From Paraburkholderia xenovorans LB400 (lineage in GTDB: Bacteria > Pseudomonadota > Gammaproteobacteria > Burkholderiales > Burkholderiaceae), in contig NC_007953.1 in assembly GCF_000013645.1 (NCBI RefSeq), positions 248,001 through 312,000 of the forward strand: a stretch of DNA of 64,000 bases, given 5' to 3'. Below, in pieces: positions 43,651 to 51,769 of the stretch. Numbering within the stretch: position 1 is the stretch's first letter; the number at the start of each line of letters is the position of its first letter. A program made the position numbers and the translations under genes. A model generated the notes under the pieces. That model did no database searches. It worked only from the letters and a program-made list of their open reading frames with translations, and had not been told where the DNA came from.

Positions 43651-45084
43651 ATGCTTGAGACTCGTCGAAGTGCCGCAATGCGGCTGGATCGTCTACCGAT
43701 CGGTCGATTCCATTGGCGGTTGCTGGGATTAATCGGTGGCGGCCTGTTTCTCGACGGATTCGAAGTGTACGTCGCCGGCGGTGTAGTCGGATTTCTCGTC
43801 AAGACGGGCTGGGCGAACATGCACTCTGCGGCGATGTTCGTGTCGGCCAGTGTGGCTGGGATGGCGCTCGGCACGTGGCTCGCAGGGGTATTAGGCGACC
43901 GCTTTGGCCGTCGGTTTACGTATCAGTTCAATCTGCTGCTGTTTGGTCTGGCGTCATTTGCAGCCGCGGTCGTTTCGTCGATGGATCAGTTGATTGTCGC
44001 CCGCTTCGTCATGGGGATAGGCTTGGGTGCGGAAGTCGTCGTGAGCTATGGCACCCTGGTCGAATATATACCACCGGCTCACCGGGGCAGATGGTCCAGC
44101 GGCCTGTCGCTATGCGGTAATGCGGCGCTATTCGTAGCCGCGCTGGTGGGTTATTTCGTCATACCGGACCTTGGCTGGCGGTGGCTGTTCGGTGGAGTCG
44201 GCGTTGCCGCCCTGATCATCTGGTACATGCGCAAGGCAGTTCCCGAGTCCCCGAGATGGCTCGAATCCCAGGGACGATTCGAAGAAGCAGACCGTATCCT
44301 GGACGACATTGAACAGGAACTCGCGTACGTCGGACAGCCGGGAGAAGCCGCTGTTCCCGCCTATGCAGTGGTGCCGGACCTGCCCCGACGCATGCTGGTT
44401 CCGCGGTTTATCATCGGCATTATGATGAGTGTGGCGGGTAACGCGGCATTCTACGGATTGATTGTCTGGCTACCGACCTTCTTCTTCAGGCAGGGATTTA
44501 CGGTTGGAAGCTCGCTCGGATATTCGATGGTCATGTCCGCCGGAGGTCCTGCAGGTGCGCTGGTTGGCATGGCTATCGCCGATCGTGTCCGCCGCAAGCG
44601 TGCAATCATCGTTCTGTCGATCGTGGCTGCATTGCTTGGTCTTGTCTATCCGCTCTGCAAGACCCCGTTGAGCGTTCTGGTTACCGGCTTTCTGCTTGTG
44701 AGCGCGCTGTATGCGTTCGTCGCCGTGGCGTGGGCGTCATACCTGCCGGAGCTTTTTCCTACAAGAATCCGGCTGCGTGCCTCGGCCGTATGCAACGTGA
44801 CCGGACGGCTTGCAGCGATCGCCATGCCATTCGCGGTCGTCCAGCTTTACGCGAAATTCGGTGTGTTTGGCGTGGTGGGCGCATTGGGGGGGATCCTGCT
44901 TGCCCAGGCTGCGGTGATTGCGTTGCTGGGCATCGACACCAACAACGTCTCTCTTGAGGAACTAACCGGCCAGTCCGCTGAAGAGATCGGTCCAGCCGCG
45001 AATCAACGCTTCCCGTCATCTCGGGACGGCAGGCTGGGGAGTCGCTCGTCGCAGTTCGGTATGAGCGGAATTGAAGATCAGTAA
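43651..45084 (+). CDS. MFS transporter, aromatic-acid/sugar-acid symporter type
   Basis: 477 residues, 12 predicted membrane segments. LIGGGLFLDGFEVYVAGGVVGFL (segment 1 with the acidic DGFE), LAGVLGDRFGRRFTYQ (loop 2-3), GIGLGAEVVVSYGTLVEYIPPAHRGRW and PESPRWL are typical of the AAHS/sugar-porter groups. A polar tail of about 45 residues follows the last segment. GGAGACATC precedes the ATG. It is the probable inner-membrane importer of the acid degraded by the surrounding enzymes. Confidence 0.9.
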   Translation: MLETRRSAAMRLDRLPIGRFHWRLLGLIGGGLFLDGFEVYVAGGVVGFLVKTGWANMHSAAMFVSASVAGMALGTWLAGVLGDRFGRRFTYQFNLLLFGLASFAAAVVSSMDQLIVARFVMGIGLGAEVVVSYGTLVEYIPPAHRGRWSSGLSLCGNAALFVAALVGYFVIPDLGWRWLFGGVGVAALIIWYMRKAVPESPRWLESQGRFEEADRILDDIEQELAYVGQPGEAAVPAYAVVPDLPRRMLVPRFIIGIMMSVAGNAAFYGLIVWLPTFFFRQGFTVGSSLGYSMVMSAGGPAGALVGMAIADRVRRKRAIIVLSIVAALLGLVYPLCKTPLSVLVTGFLLVSALYAFVAVAWASYLPELFPTRIRLRASAVCNVTGRLAAIAMPFAVVQLYAKFGVFGVVGALGGILLAQAAVIALLGIDTNNVSLEELTGQSAEEIGPAANQRFPSSRDGRLGSRSSQFGMSGIEDQ

Positions 45085-45100
45085 CAGGAGGAGCAGAGAA

Positions 45101-46033
45101 ATGAAACAGTCCAAAAAAATCATCATTACCTGTGCGGTGACCGGTTCCATTCACACGCCGACCATGTCACCTTACCTGCCCATAACACCCGAAGAGATTG
45201 TGAAAGAGGGCGTCGCCGCCGCAGAGGCGGGTGCCGCGATGCTGCACCTTCACGCGCGCGATCCTTTGAACGGGCGCCCGAGTCAGGATCCGGACCTGTT
45301 CATGAGGTTCCTGCCGCAGCTTAAGGAGCGGACAGATGCGATTCTGAATATCACTACAGGTGGAGGCCTGGGGATGAGCCTTGACGAACGATTAGCGCCG
45401 GCCAGGGCTGCGCGACCAGAAGTTGCCTCAATGAACATGGGTTCGCTGAATTTCAATATCTCACAGGCTGCGGCGAAGTTCGACACCTTCAAGTTTGACT
45501 GGGAGCGTCCCTATCTCGCTGGAACCCGGGACTTTATCCTTTCGAACACATTCAGCCAGATTGAGCGCGGAATGACGGAACTGGGTGCATCGGGGACGCG
45601 TTTTGAATTCGAGTGCTATGACGTCGGGCACCTTTACAACCTCGCACATTTCGTTGACAGGAAACTGGTCGAACCGCCGTTCTTCCTGCAGTGTGTATTT
45701 GGAATCCTGGGTGGCATCGGCGCTGATCCTGAAAATCTGCTGCATATGAGAACCATCGCCGACCGGTTGTTTGGGCAAGACTACTACCTGTCGGTACTCG
45801 CGGCCGGGCGACATCAAATGCCCTTTGTGACGATGAGCGCGATCCTTGGAGGCAATGTCCGGGTTGGACTGGAAGACAGCCTGTACAGCGGAAAAGGACA
45901 GCTGGCGACATCAAACGCCGAACAGGTGCGGAAAATCCGACGCATCATCGAAGAGTTATCCCTCGATATAGCGACCCCGGATGAAGCGCGCGCCATGCTG
46001 AAAACCAAGGGCGCAAACGAGACCTCGTTCTGA
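45101..46033 (+). CDS. BKACE-family beta-keto acid cleavage enzyme (DUF849)
   Basis: 310 residues from ATG 45101 after AGGAGGAG; a start at 45071 would overlap the MFS gene. The zinc-binding MLHLHARDP (about residue 48), ILNITTGGGLGM (about 82), FECYDVGHLYNLA (Glu and His, about 180-190) and FGILGGIGADPENLLHM match the 3-keto-5-aminohexanoate cleavage (Kce) family. These enzymes react a beta-keto acid with acetyl-CoA to give a CoA ester and acetoacetate. Specificity varies widely and cannot be read here. Last enzyme gene of the operon, followed by a porin. Confidence 0.92.
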   Translation: MKQSKKIIITCAVTGSIHTPTMSPYLPITPEEIVKEGVAAAEAGAAMLHLHARDPLNGRPSQDPDLFMRFLPQLKERTDAILNITTGGGLGMSLDERLAPARAARPEVASMNMGSLNFNISQAAAKFDTFKFDWERPYLAGTRDFILSNTFSQIERGMTELGASGTRFEFECYDVGHLYNLAHFVDRKLVEPPFFLQCVFGILGGIGADPENLLHMRTIADRLFGQDYYLSVLAAGRHQMPFVTMSAILGGNVRVGLEDSLYSGKGQLATSNAEQVRKIRRIIEELSLDIATPDEARAMLKTKGANETSF

Positions 46034-46354
46034 TCGACAGGCGGGAGTGAATCGTGCCGCGGTCTGTCATCGGGCGTATTAAAGCAGGCTGGTTTGCCAG
46101 AAGCGGTTTCCCTGCTGGTGTGGCACGCTTCCAGGATGAGTCTCCGTAGCCCGGCTGGTGCGCGTTGAAATGAGGTAGCGGATCGCGCGTGGGGCGTGCG
46201 ATCTGTCAAGGAATGGAGCGTGCCATCTGCACTGCGGTGAACGTGGCACCCGACAGGTGTGTATCCGCAACGGGACCATTTTCGTGATACCCGGCCGGGG
46301 GAGCTTCGGTTTGGAGCCAGGTATTTAGTAATACATAATTATATGGAGGAGCAC
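46034..46354. other. Intergenic region upstream of the first porin
   Basis: 321 bases. Nothing coding is recognised. The final 40 bases are AT-rich (GTATTTAGTAATACATAAT) and end in GGAGGAG, the porin ribosome-binding site, so a porin promoter is likely here. Confidence 0.45.
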
Positions 46355-47521
46355 ATGAGAAAAATTGTCTGTCTTTCGGTTTTTGCCGCTGCCGTGTTTG
46401 GCGCACCTTCTGCTTACGCACAGAATTCCGTGACACTTTACGGCGTTATTGATGTGGGCATTAACTGGCAAAGCAATGCGGGCGGCAAGCATCTGTTCAG
46501 CATGGTTGATGGCATGGCCGGCGCGAACCGGTTCGGGTTAAGAGGGACCGAGGATCTTGGGGGAGGATGGAAGACGGTCTTTGTGCTTGAAAACGGATTT
46601 TATGCCATTAATGGCGCCACCCAGTTCACAGGCATGTTTGGTCGCCAGGCGTACGTCGGTTTGAGTAACGCCCAGTACGGGATGTTGACGCTGGGCCGGC
46701 AGTACGATTCGCTGGTAGATACGCTGCAGCAGTATTCGATCGTCGTAAAACTTGGCGGCGCAATGTTCTTTCATCCTGGGGACGTTGACAATATCGGCGA
46801 TTCACACCGGGTGAACAATGCGATCAAATATACCTTCAAACGGGGGCCGCTTACTGCCACTGCGCTATATAGCATGGGCGGTGTAGCGGGGCAGTCCGGG
46901 CGGAATCAGATCTGGTCCGCAGGCGTGAATTATGCGGGCCCGTCGTTTTCGCTGGGAGCCGCGTACCTCGATGTCAGAAATCCGAATGTATCGTTTTTTC
47001 CAGTGAATAATGTTGGAGCGAGTGCCTCACTCGACAATATAGGTCCGAAGCCAGTGTTTTCTGGCTATGCTTCGGCCGCGACTTATCGTGTCATTGGACT
47101 GGGCGGCCATTACGTGTTCGATCCGGTGACATTCGGCATCGTTTACACGAATGTCCGGTTCGGTGGACTGGGCGACACCAGTTCGGGCCCCAATCCTCTG
47201 GGCTATACAGGAAGTGCGATATTCAATGGGGTAGAGGTGAGCGCCGATTACCGCCTATCGCGTTCGTTGTCAGCGGGCGTGGCGTACGATTACACGCGCA
47301 ATAACGGCGCGTCCGGAAAAGGCGCCGCTACCTACAATTCGGTAATGGGCGGGGTAGATTATTCGCTATCGAAAAGAACGGATGTTTATCTCGTCGGAAT
47401 ATGGCAGTCGATGACAGGGGTGGATTCGGCAGGGGGGAGTGAGGCGCAGGCCTCGTTGTTTTCACCATCGTCGAATGGTCGGGAGGCGATCATCAGAGTC
47501 GCAATGTGCCATCGATTCTGA
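46355..47521 (+). CDS. OmpC-type trimeric porin
   Basis: 388 residues from ATG 46355 behind GGAGGAG. Signal peptide MRKIVCLSVFAAAVFGAPSAYAQ; the mature protein starts SVTLYGVIDVGI, the common opening of Burkholderiales porins, and includes FGLRGTEDLGGGWKTVFVLENGF and YVGLSNAQYGMLTLGRQYDSL (constriction-loop region). The C-terminus ends in a terminal Phe (MCHRF), needed for barrel assembly. It follows the BKACE operon and may admit its substrate through the outer membrane. Confidence 0.93.
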   Translation: MRKIVCLSVFAAAVFGAPSAYAQNSVTLYGVIDVGINWQSNAGGKHLFSMVDGMAGANRFGLRGTEDLGGGWKTVFVLENGFYAINGATQFTGMFGRQAYVGLSNAQYGMLTLGRQYDSLVDTLQQYSIVVKLGGAMFFHPGDVDNIGDSHRVNNAIKYTFKRGPLTATALYSMGGVAGQSGRNQIWSAGVNYAGPSFSLGAAYLDVRNPNVSFFPVNNVGASASLDNIGPKPVFSGYASAATYRVIGLGGHYVFDPVTFGIVYTNVRFGGLGDTSSGPNPLGYTGSAIFNGVEVSADYRLSRSLSAGVAYDYTRNNGASGKGAATYNSVMGGVDYSLSKRTDVYLVGIWQSMTGVDSAGGSEAQASLFSPSSNGREAIIRVAMCHRF

Positions 47522-47789
47522 CAGTCCCGCGGGGTACCCTCAATGGGTGATCCTGCGCGGAGCAGTCTGCCTTTGCGATACGAATCCTGACCTCAGCATA
47601 CCTTCGAATTCGATTTCACGCGAAGATCTGCTGGAGCATACTACCCGTCCCCGTGCGCTCTATGGCGGTGTCGCCGGAAGGGAAGGCATGCGGGCCTCGA
47701 TTCGCAAGCGATAGTCGATCGTAACCGAAGAGGTTTCCCATTCGCGTGTTCCCGATCCTATATTCCAGGGCACCGTTTTGGACGCTTAC

Positions 47790-48083
47790 TCAGCCGCAAG
47801 ACATGCAGCAATCCGGTAATACACCGTCCCCGGCCCCGTGCCGGAAGTCGGGCCATTGCTCGACGAAATGGTTCAGAACATGCAACAGGTCGACCTTGTT
47901 CGGATGGGTTCCCCAGCGACTGCCCCAAGAATACGAGGCGATCACGAACCAGGAATGCGGCGGAAAGAGGTCGTGCGAAACCACGCCGTCAGCAAAGATC
48001 CGGAGACGCCCGCTGCGCGTATGAAACTCCGCTTTGAACGAGGTCTTTCCGGCTTTCCTTCTCACGCGGGTTGGTTTGAACAT
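47790..48083 (-). CDS. Small hypothetical protein
   Basis: 97 residues from ATG at 48083, preceded by CAGGAGCAAAT, the best ribosome-binding site in this gap. The sequence starts MFKPTRVRRKAGKTSFKAEF, is basic at the N-terminus, contains SGRLRIFADGVVSHDLFPPHSWFV and ends with three cysteines (DCCMSC). I do not recognise a domain. Neighbouring sequence on both sides appears noncoding. Confidence 0.55.
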   Translation of the reverse strand: MFKPTRVRRKAGKTSFKAEFHTRSGRLRIFADGVVSHDLFPPHSWFVIASYSWGSRWGTHPNKVDLLHVLNHFVEQWPDFRHGAGDGVLPDCCMSCG

Positions 48084-48662
48084 ATTTGCTCCTGTACATC
48101 GCGTATAGACGCCGCGCTCATGCGGTGTTGGTGGATTGCCGGCTGATCTGTGCGCTAGCGGCTCGCGTGACATGGGGCAGATTCACGATTTCGGGTGTGC
48201 CCACATGCATGCGATGTAACCGTGGAGAGCAAAGATTCGGCTTACTGCCTCTAACGAAATCCAATCCGGGCCGCTTCATTCGGCCCAACGCGTGGACGTC
48301 ATCGACGGTCGCTCGATACAGGGAGGACACACGTCCACTTTTCAACCAGCTCACGCAGGCTTCTGGCTCGCCTGTTCATTTCGTACTCTCTGTCCAATGT
48401 ATGGTTAAAAAAGGAGGAGCGTTCTAATTAGGCATCCAGATAAAAAGTCAGTTCGCTGATCATGACGTGACCAACGGCACCTTCATGAGGTCACGGGTTG
48501 GTATACGACAGTGCACATCGACAGATCCTTCCGGCTGTCGATGTGCACATCGCTGCCCATGACCAGTGCGGCTTTTCACAACTGCGCAAACTCGTACCTG
48601 CGGACGTCCTGTGACCTGTCTGGTACAAATCTGATTTCCTTCCAGGCAGGTTGGCAGCACCG
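48084..48662. other. Intergenic region with a long perfect hairpin
   Basis: 579 bases between the small hypothetical gene and the second porin. Open frames on both strands have no recognisable product. The only clear structure is the inverted repeat at 48511-48548. Confidence 0.5.
48511..48548. repeat. 14-bp perfect inverted repeat downstream of the second porin
   Basis: GTGCACATCGACAG at 48511-48524 and CTGTCGATGTGCAC at 48535-48548 form a perfect 14-pair stem with a ten-base loop. It lies 114 bases beyond the porin stop codon. No T-tract follows on either strand, so it is not a textbook intrinsic terminator; it could stabilise the porin mRNA 3' end or be part of a small RNA. Confidence 0.85.
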
Positions 48663-49715
48663 TTAAAACATATGCCTGATGCCCACATTGACACCCACAG
48701 TCGTTCCTTGAGGCGGCGCAAAGCTGGTCGGAGCGTTCACCGCCAGGGTCGTGTTCATGTCCGCGTCGTTATGGACCAAGCCAACCTGGCCGTATAGCGT
48801 TGTGCGTTTCGAGAGGAAATACTGCGCTCCGACCCGATACAGCATGGACTTGTTCGCCCTGACATTGGTGTCCTGCGAGGCGTAGGCGATCGCGGTCAGC
48901 GCCACGGCCGGGGTTATCTGCCATTCCGCTCCAGCGCCAAACACGTTCACGTTGGTCAACGGAGCATCTGTCGACATGTTGCGAAACTTGCTGAACGACA
49001 ATCTGGCCGTCACGGGACCTACCGCATAGCCTGCATTCGCCGTCAGGCCGCGATATGTCGAAGCACCGCTCACTGGATCGTCCTCGGTAAAGTATGCGAT
49101 GGTGGCGCTGAACGGTCCGTTGCCATAGTTCGCCGAGGCGCCGGTATGGCTACCTGCCCTGAAGTTGCCGGCGACGTTTCCGAATCCGTGGTCGATCCGG
49201 ATCTGCAGACCGGCGATAGTGGGCGAAGTATAACTAAGCCCGTTACTCACAATCGCGCCGGCAAGGCCAATGGCATTAATTTCCGTCGTCACTGCGCTCG
49301 CAAAGAATGATGTTCCTACCGGATCGGTCAGTGCAACGGCATTAAAGAAACTGGAGATTTCCAGGCCTGCGTGCAGCGTACCGTATGGCGTCTCGACTCC
49401 GACGTAAGCATTACGTCCCCAAAAATTGCCGTTTGAATTCCCAAACCCTCCGTTCACCGTTGAGAAGCCGCTCTCGAGCTTGAAAACGGCTTTGTATCCG
49501 GCACCCAAATCTTCGGTGCCTGTGAGCCCCCATAAGGTCGGATCGCCGCCCGCGTCGAGCGCGGAGAAACCCTTGCCAGCGTCGTTGGCGGTCCTCGACT
49601 GATACAGGACCCCAGTATCGAGAATGCCATATATGTTGACGCTACCTTGCGCATGGACTTCATTAGAGACAACGCCGAATACGGCGGATAGGACAAGAAG
49701 CTGCGACAGTTTCAT
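48663..49715 (-). CDS. OmpC-type trimeric porin 2
   Basis: 350 residues. Signal peptide MKLSQLLVLSAVFGVVSNEVHAQ, mature start GSVNIYGILDTGVLYQS, then WGLTGTEDLGAGYKAVFKLESGF and a C-terminal GVNVGIRHMF with the terminal Phe. It is clearly diverged from the first porin and convergent with it. AGGAGACGATTC precedes the ATG and an AT-rich promoter-like stretch lies at about 49730-49790. It could serve the beta-propeller/monooxygenase/beta-oxidation cluster that follows on the same strand. Confidence 0.93.
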   Translation of the reverse strand: MKLSQLLVLSAVFGVVSNEVHAQGSVNIYGILDTGVLYQSRTANDAGKGFSALDAGGDPTLWGLTGTEDLGAGYKAVFKLESGFSTVNGGFGNSNGNFWGRNAYVGVETPYGTLHAGLEISSFFNAVALTDPVGTSFFASAVTTEINAIGLAGAIVSNGLSYTSPTIAGLQIRIDHGFGNVAGNFRAGSHTGASANYGNGPFSATIAYFTEDDPVSGASTYRGLTANAGYAVGPVTARLSFSKFRNMSTDAPLTNVNVFGAGAEWQITPAVALTAIAYASQDTNVRANKSMLYRVGAQYFLSKRTTLYGQVGLVHNDADMNTTLAVNAPTSFAPPQGTTVGVNVGIRHMF

Positions 49716-50007
49716 TGAATCGTCTCCTTAAATCGTATATTTATTGCTATTAAATTAGTATTTCTAAATAGAACAATTCTGGATTGTGGCGATATGTGCA
49801 TAGCGATCTTCCTGCCGCGATGGCACCGCTTTCACCCGTTAGCGATCAATGGCGACCCTAATGTCGAAGGCCATTTTTCCCCGTCGGCACAATGTCATTT
49901 GGCCGCGTGGCGCTCCTGAAAGTCGGCACCAGGATCCCGGCCGTTCCGATAGACATCACAGGTAGCTCGGCTCACCAGACCTCAGTCACTGCAACAAAAT
50001 CGTTTGG
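49716..50007 (-). promoter_or_regulatory. AT-rich upstream region of porin 2
   Basis: 292 bases. The first 75 bases upstream of the porin start are markedly AT-rich (ATTGCTATTAAATTAGTA and similar), in strong contrast to the flanking genes, as expected for a strong porin promoter. No gene is seen in the remainder. Confidence 0.4.
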
Positions 50008-51615
50008 CTACACGGCCGCCTCACGGCACAGACGCCGAACACTGCCGTCACCATCGCATGAAACGTAGATCGCCCCAGTCCTGTCGGCAGCGAGTCCTGC
50101 GAACGAATGCAAGGGCCCCGGCATCAGGTTCTTGATACCAGGTAGCTGTCTCGGGACGATGTTCGGAGCGGGACCAACCGGTAGGGAATGGGAGAGCTGT
50201 TCCGTGGAACCGTCCTCCAGCGAGACAGCGTATAGCGTCCTGGCACCCCGATCAAGGACGTACAGCGCAGCGCCTGCGATGGCCAGTCCGTGTGGTTCAA
50301 CAAGCCCGTCGAGTACCGTCGAGACAACGCCATGGTGAAGTTCGACCACCCGCCCGCCGGCACCCTCGGAGACGAAACTGCGACCTTGCGCCGTGCAGGC
50401 GATGCCAGTCGGAAAACGCAAGCCACTCGCGAGCGTGTGAGTGCTTCCATCCGGCGCGTACTCGATGACGCGTCCGCGTCCTGCCTCGCACACGCGGATA
50501 GCTCCATTCGGTAGCGCGGCAAGACCCATGGGCTGATCGAGGTCGGGCAGCAGGAACGTGGCTTCCTCACCCGCACGATAACGCGCGAGCCCGCCCGCGC
50601 TATTGGTCACAAAAACGGTGCCGCCGTCGCTCACAGCGATGCCGCGAATGTAGCCGGGAAAGCCGTGATTTAGCAGGTTTGCTGGCTGGTGCAACTGTCC
50701 GGAAGTGTCGACAACTGCCAGCGTCATGCCGTCGGCGATGTAGACTGATCCACCGCCGTCGACCGCGATCCCGAATGGTCCGACGAGGCCGGGAGCGACC
50801 AGGGTCCGGATGTTGCCGTCAGCGCCGATCTCGGTGATGCCGCCGTCGGTGAAATGCGAAACGAACAGTCGGCCGTCTCCATCGAAGACAAGATTGTCCG
50901 AGCCGGGCCGCAACGTCGCGAGCGTTTTGCGCTTGCCACTGACAACGTCAACCCAGGTGACCTCGCCTGAACCCGCTTCAGTTACGACCAGTCCACCATT
51001 GCGCACGTCAAATTTCACTGCGGTGGGGATCGATAGACCGCTTACGACGCATTCTGGAGAGCCATTCTCGACAGCGACTCGCCAGACCTCGCCCGTGGCA
51101 ACAAGCGGAAAATATAGCTTCCCATCGGGGCCCATCGACAGTGCGTTCGGCAGCGTGAGGTTTTCCGCGATTACGCGAGGCGAACGGCCATCGGTGTAGA
51201 GTTCGAGTACGCGACCGCCGACACGGAATTCGTCAACGAAAATGCGGTCGCCGTGAACCGTGATCCCGTTGGCTGTCGGCAGGCCATCGTTGAGCACGCG
51301 CACGGTGCCGTCGGCAGAGCGCATGCTCACGCGGTCTGTCATGACCTCCGTGGCGAACAGATTGCCTTTTGAATCGAAGGCAAGGTCATCAGGTGCGACG
51401 ATGTCGCTGCCGACTGGCGTGACCGTGGTGGCCGCGCCATTACGTGTATCGATCGCGCTGATCTGACTGCCGAAGCATTGCGCGACATAGAGCTTGCCAT
51501 CCGGGCCAAAGCGCATGCCATTGGCACCGTACAGAAGGCTCGGGGGAACAATCTCATCGCAGGTCCACCCCTTGGCTATATCAGCGGTGTGTGACGCGTA
51601 ACGGCTTGGATTCAA
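50008..51615 (-). CDS. NHL/SMP-30-like beta-propeller protein
   Basis: 535 residues starting with TTG at 51615, which is preceded by TAGGAGG at good spacing. Blade repeats of the type GMRFGPDGKLYVAQ, DDLAFDSKGNLFATE, ALSMGPDGKLYFPL, NLVFDGDGRLFVSH and GLAALPNGAIRV recur about every 45 residues, giving roughly ten to twelve strands-sets, more than the six blades of a simple gluconolactonase; two propellers are possible. No signal peptide is visible, so it is probably cytoplasmic. Relatives include lactonases and Vgb-type lyases. It is next to a Baeyer-Villiger-type monooxygenase, which makes a lactonase or esterase role attractive but unproven. Confidence 0.8.
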   Translation of the reverse strand: MNPSRYASHTADIAKGWTCDEIVPPSLLYGANGMRFGPDGKLYVAQCFGSQISAIDTRNGAATTVTPVGSDIVAPDDLAFDSKGNLFATEVMTDRVSMRSADGTVRVLNDGLPTANGITVHGDRIFVDEFRVGGRVLELYTDGRSPRVIAENLTLPNALSMGPDGKLYFPLVATGEVWRVAVENGSPECVVSGLSIPTAVKFDVRNGGLVVTEAGSGEVTWVDVVSGKRKTLATLRPGSDNLVFDGDGRLFVSHFTDGGITEIGADGNIRTLVAPGLVGPFGIAVDGGGSVYIADGMTLAVVDTSGQLHQPANLLNHGFPGYIRGIAVSDGGTVFVTNSAGGLARYRAGEEATFLLPDLDQPMGLAALPNGAIRVCEAGRGRVIEYAPDGSTHTLASGLRFPTGIACTAQGRSFVSEGAGGRVVELHHGVVSTVLDGLVEPHGLAIAGAALYVLDRGARTLYAVSLEDGSTEQLSHSLPVGPAPNIVPRQLPGIKNLMPGPLHSFAGLAADRTGAIYVSCDGDGSVRRLCREAAV

Positions 51616-51769
51616 GACAGCCTCCTATAAGACGTGTAGTGTGTCCCTGACCCTTCGGGATCAAGGAGAGCTTTGCTGTGCGCGGTTTCATCACCGTCGG
51701 GCTGCGATTAAGTGTGCCCACGACGACGGGTGGTTGCGCGATCAGCAAGCTTGCGTTGACGAGAGGTAC

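Noticed and set aside
48460..48721. Two small reverse frames next to the second porin
   Set aside because: They cover the hairpin and the porin end in other frames and show no coding signal.
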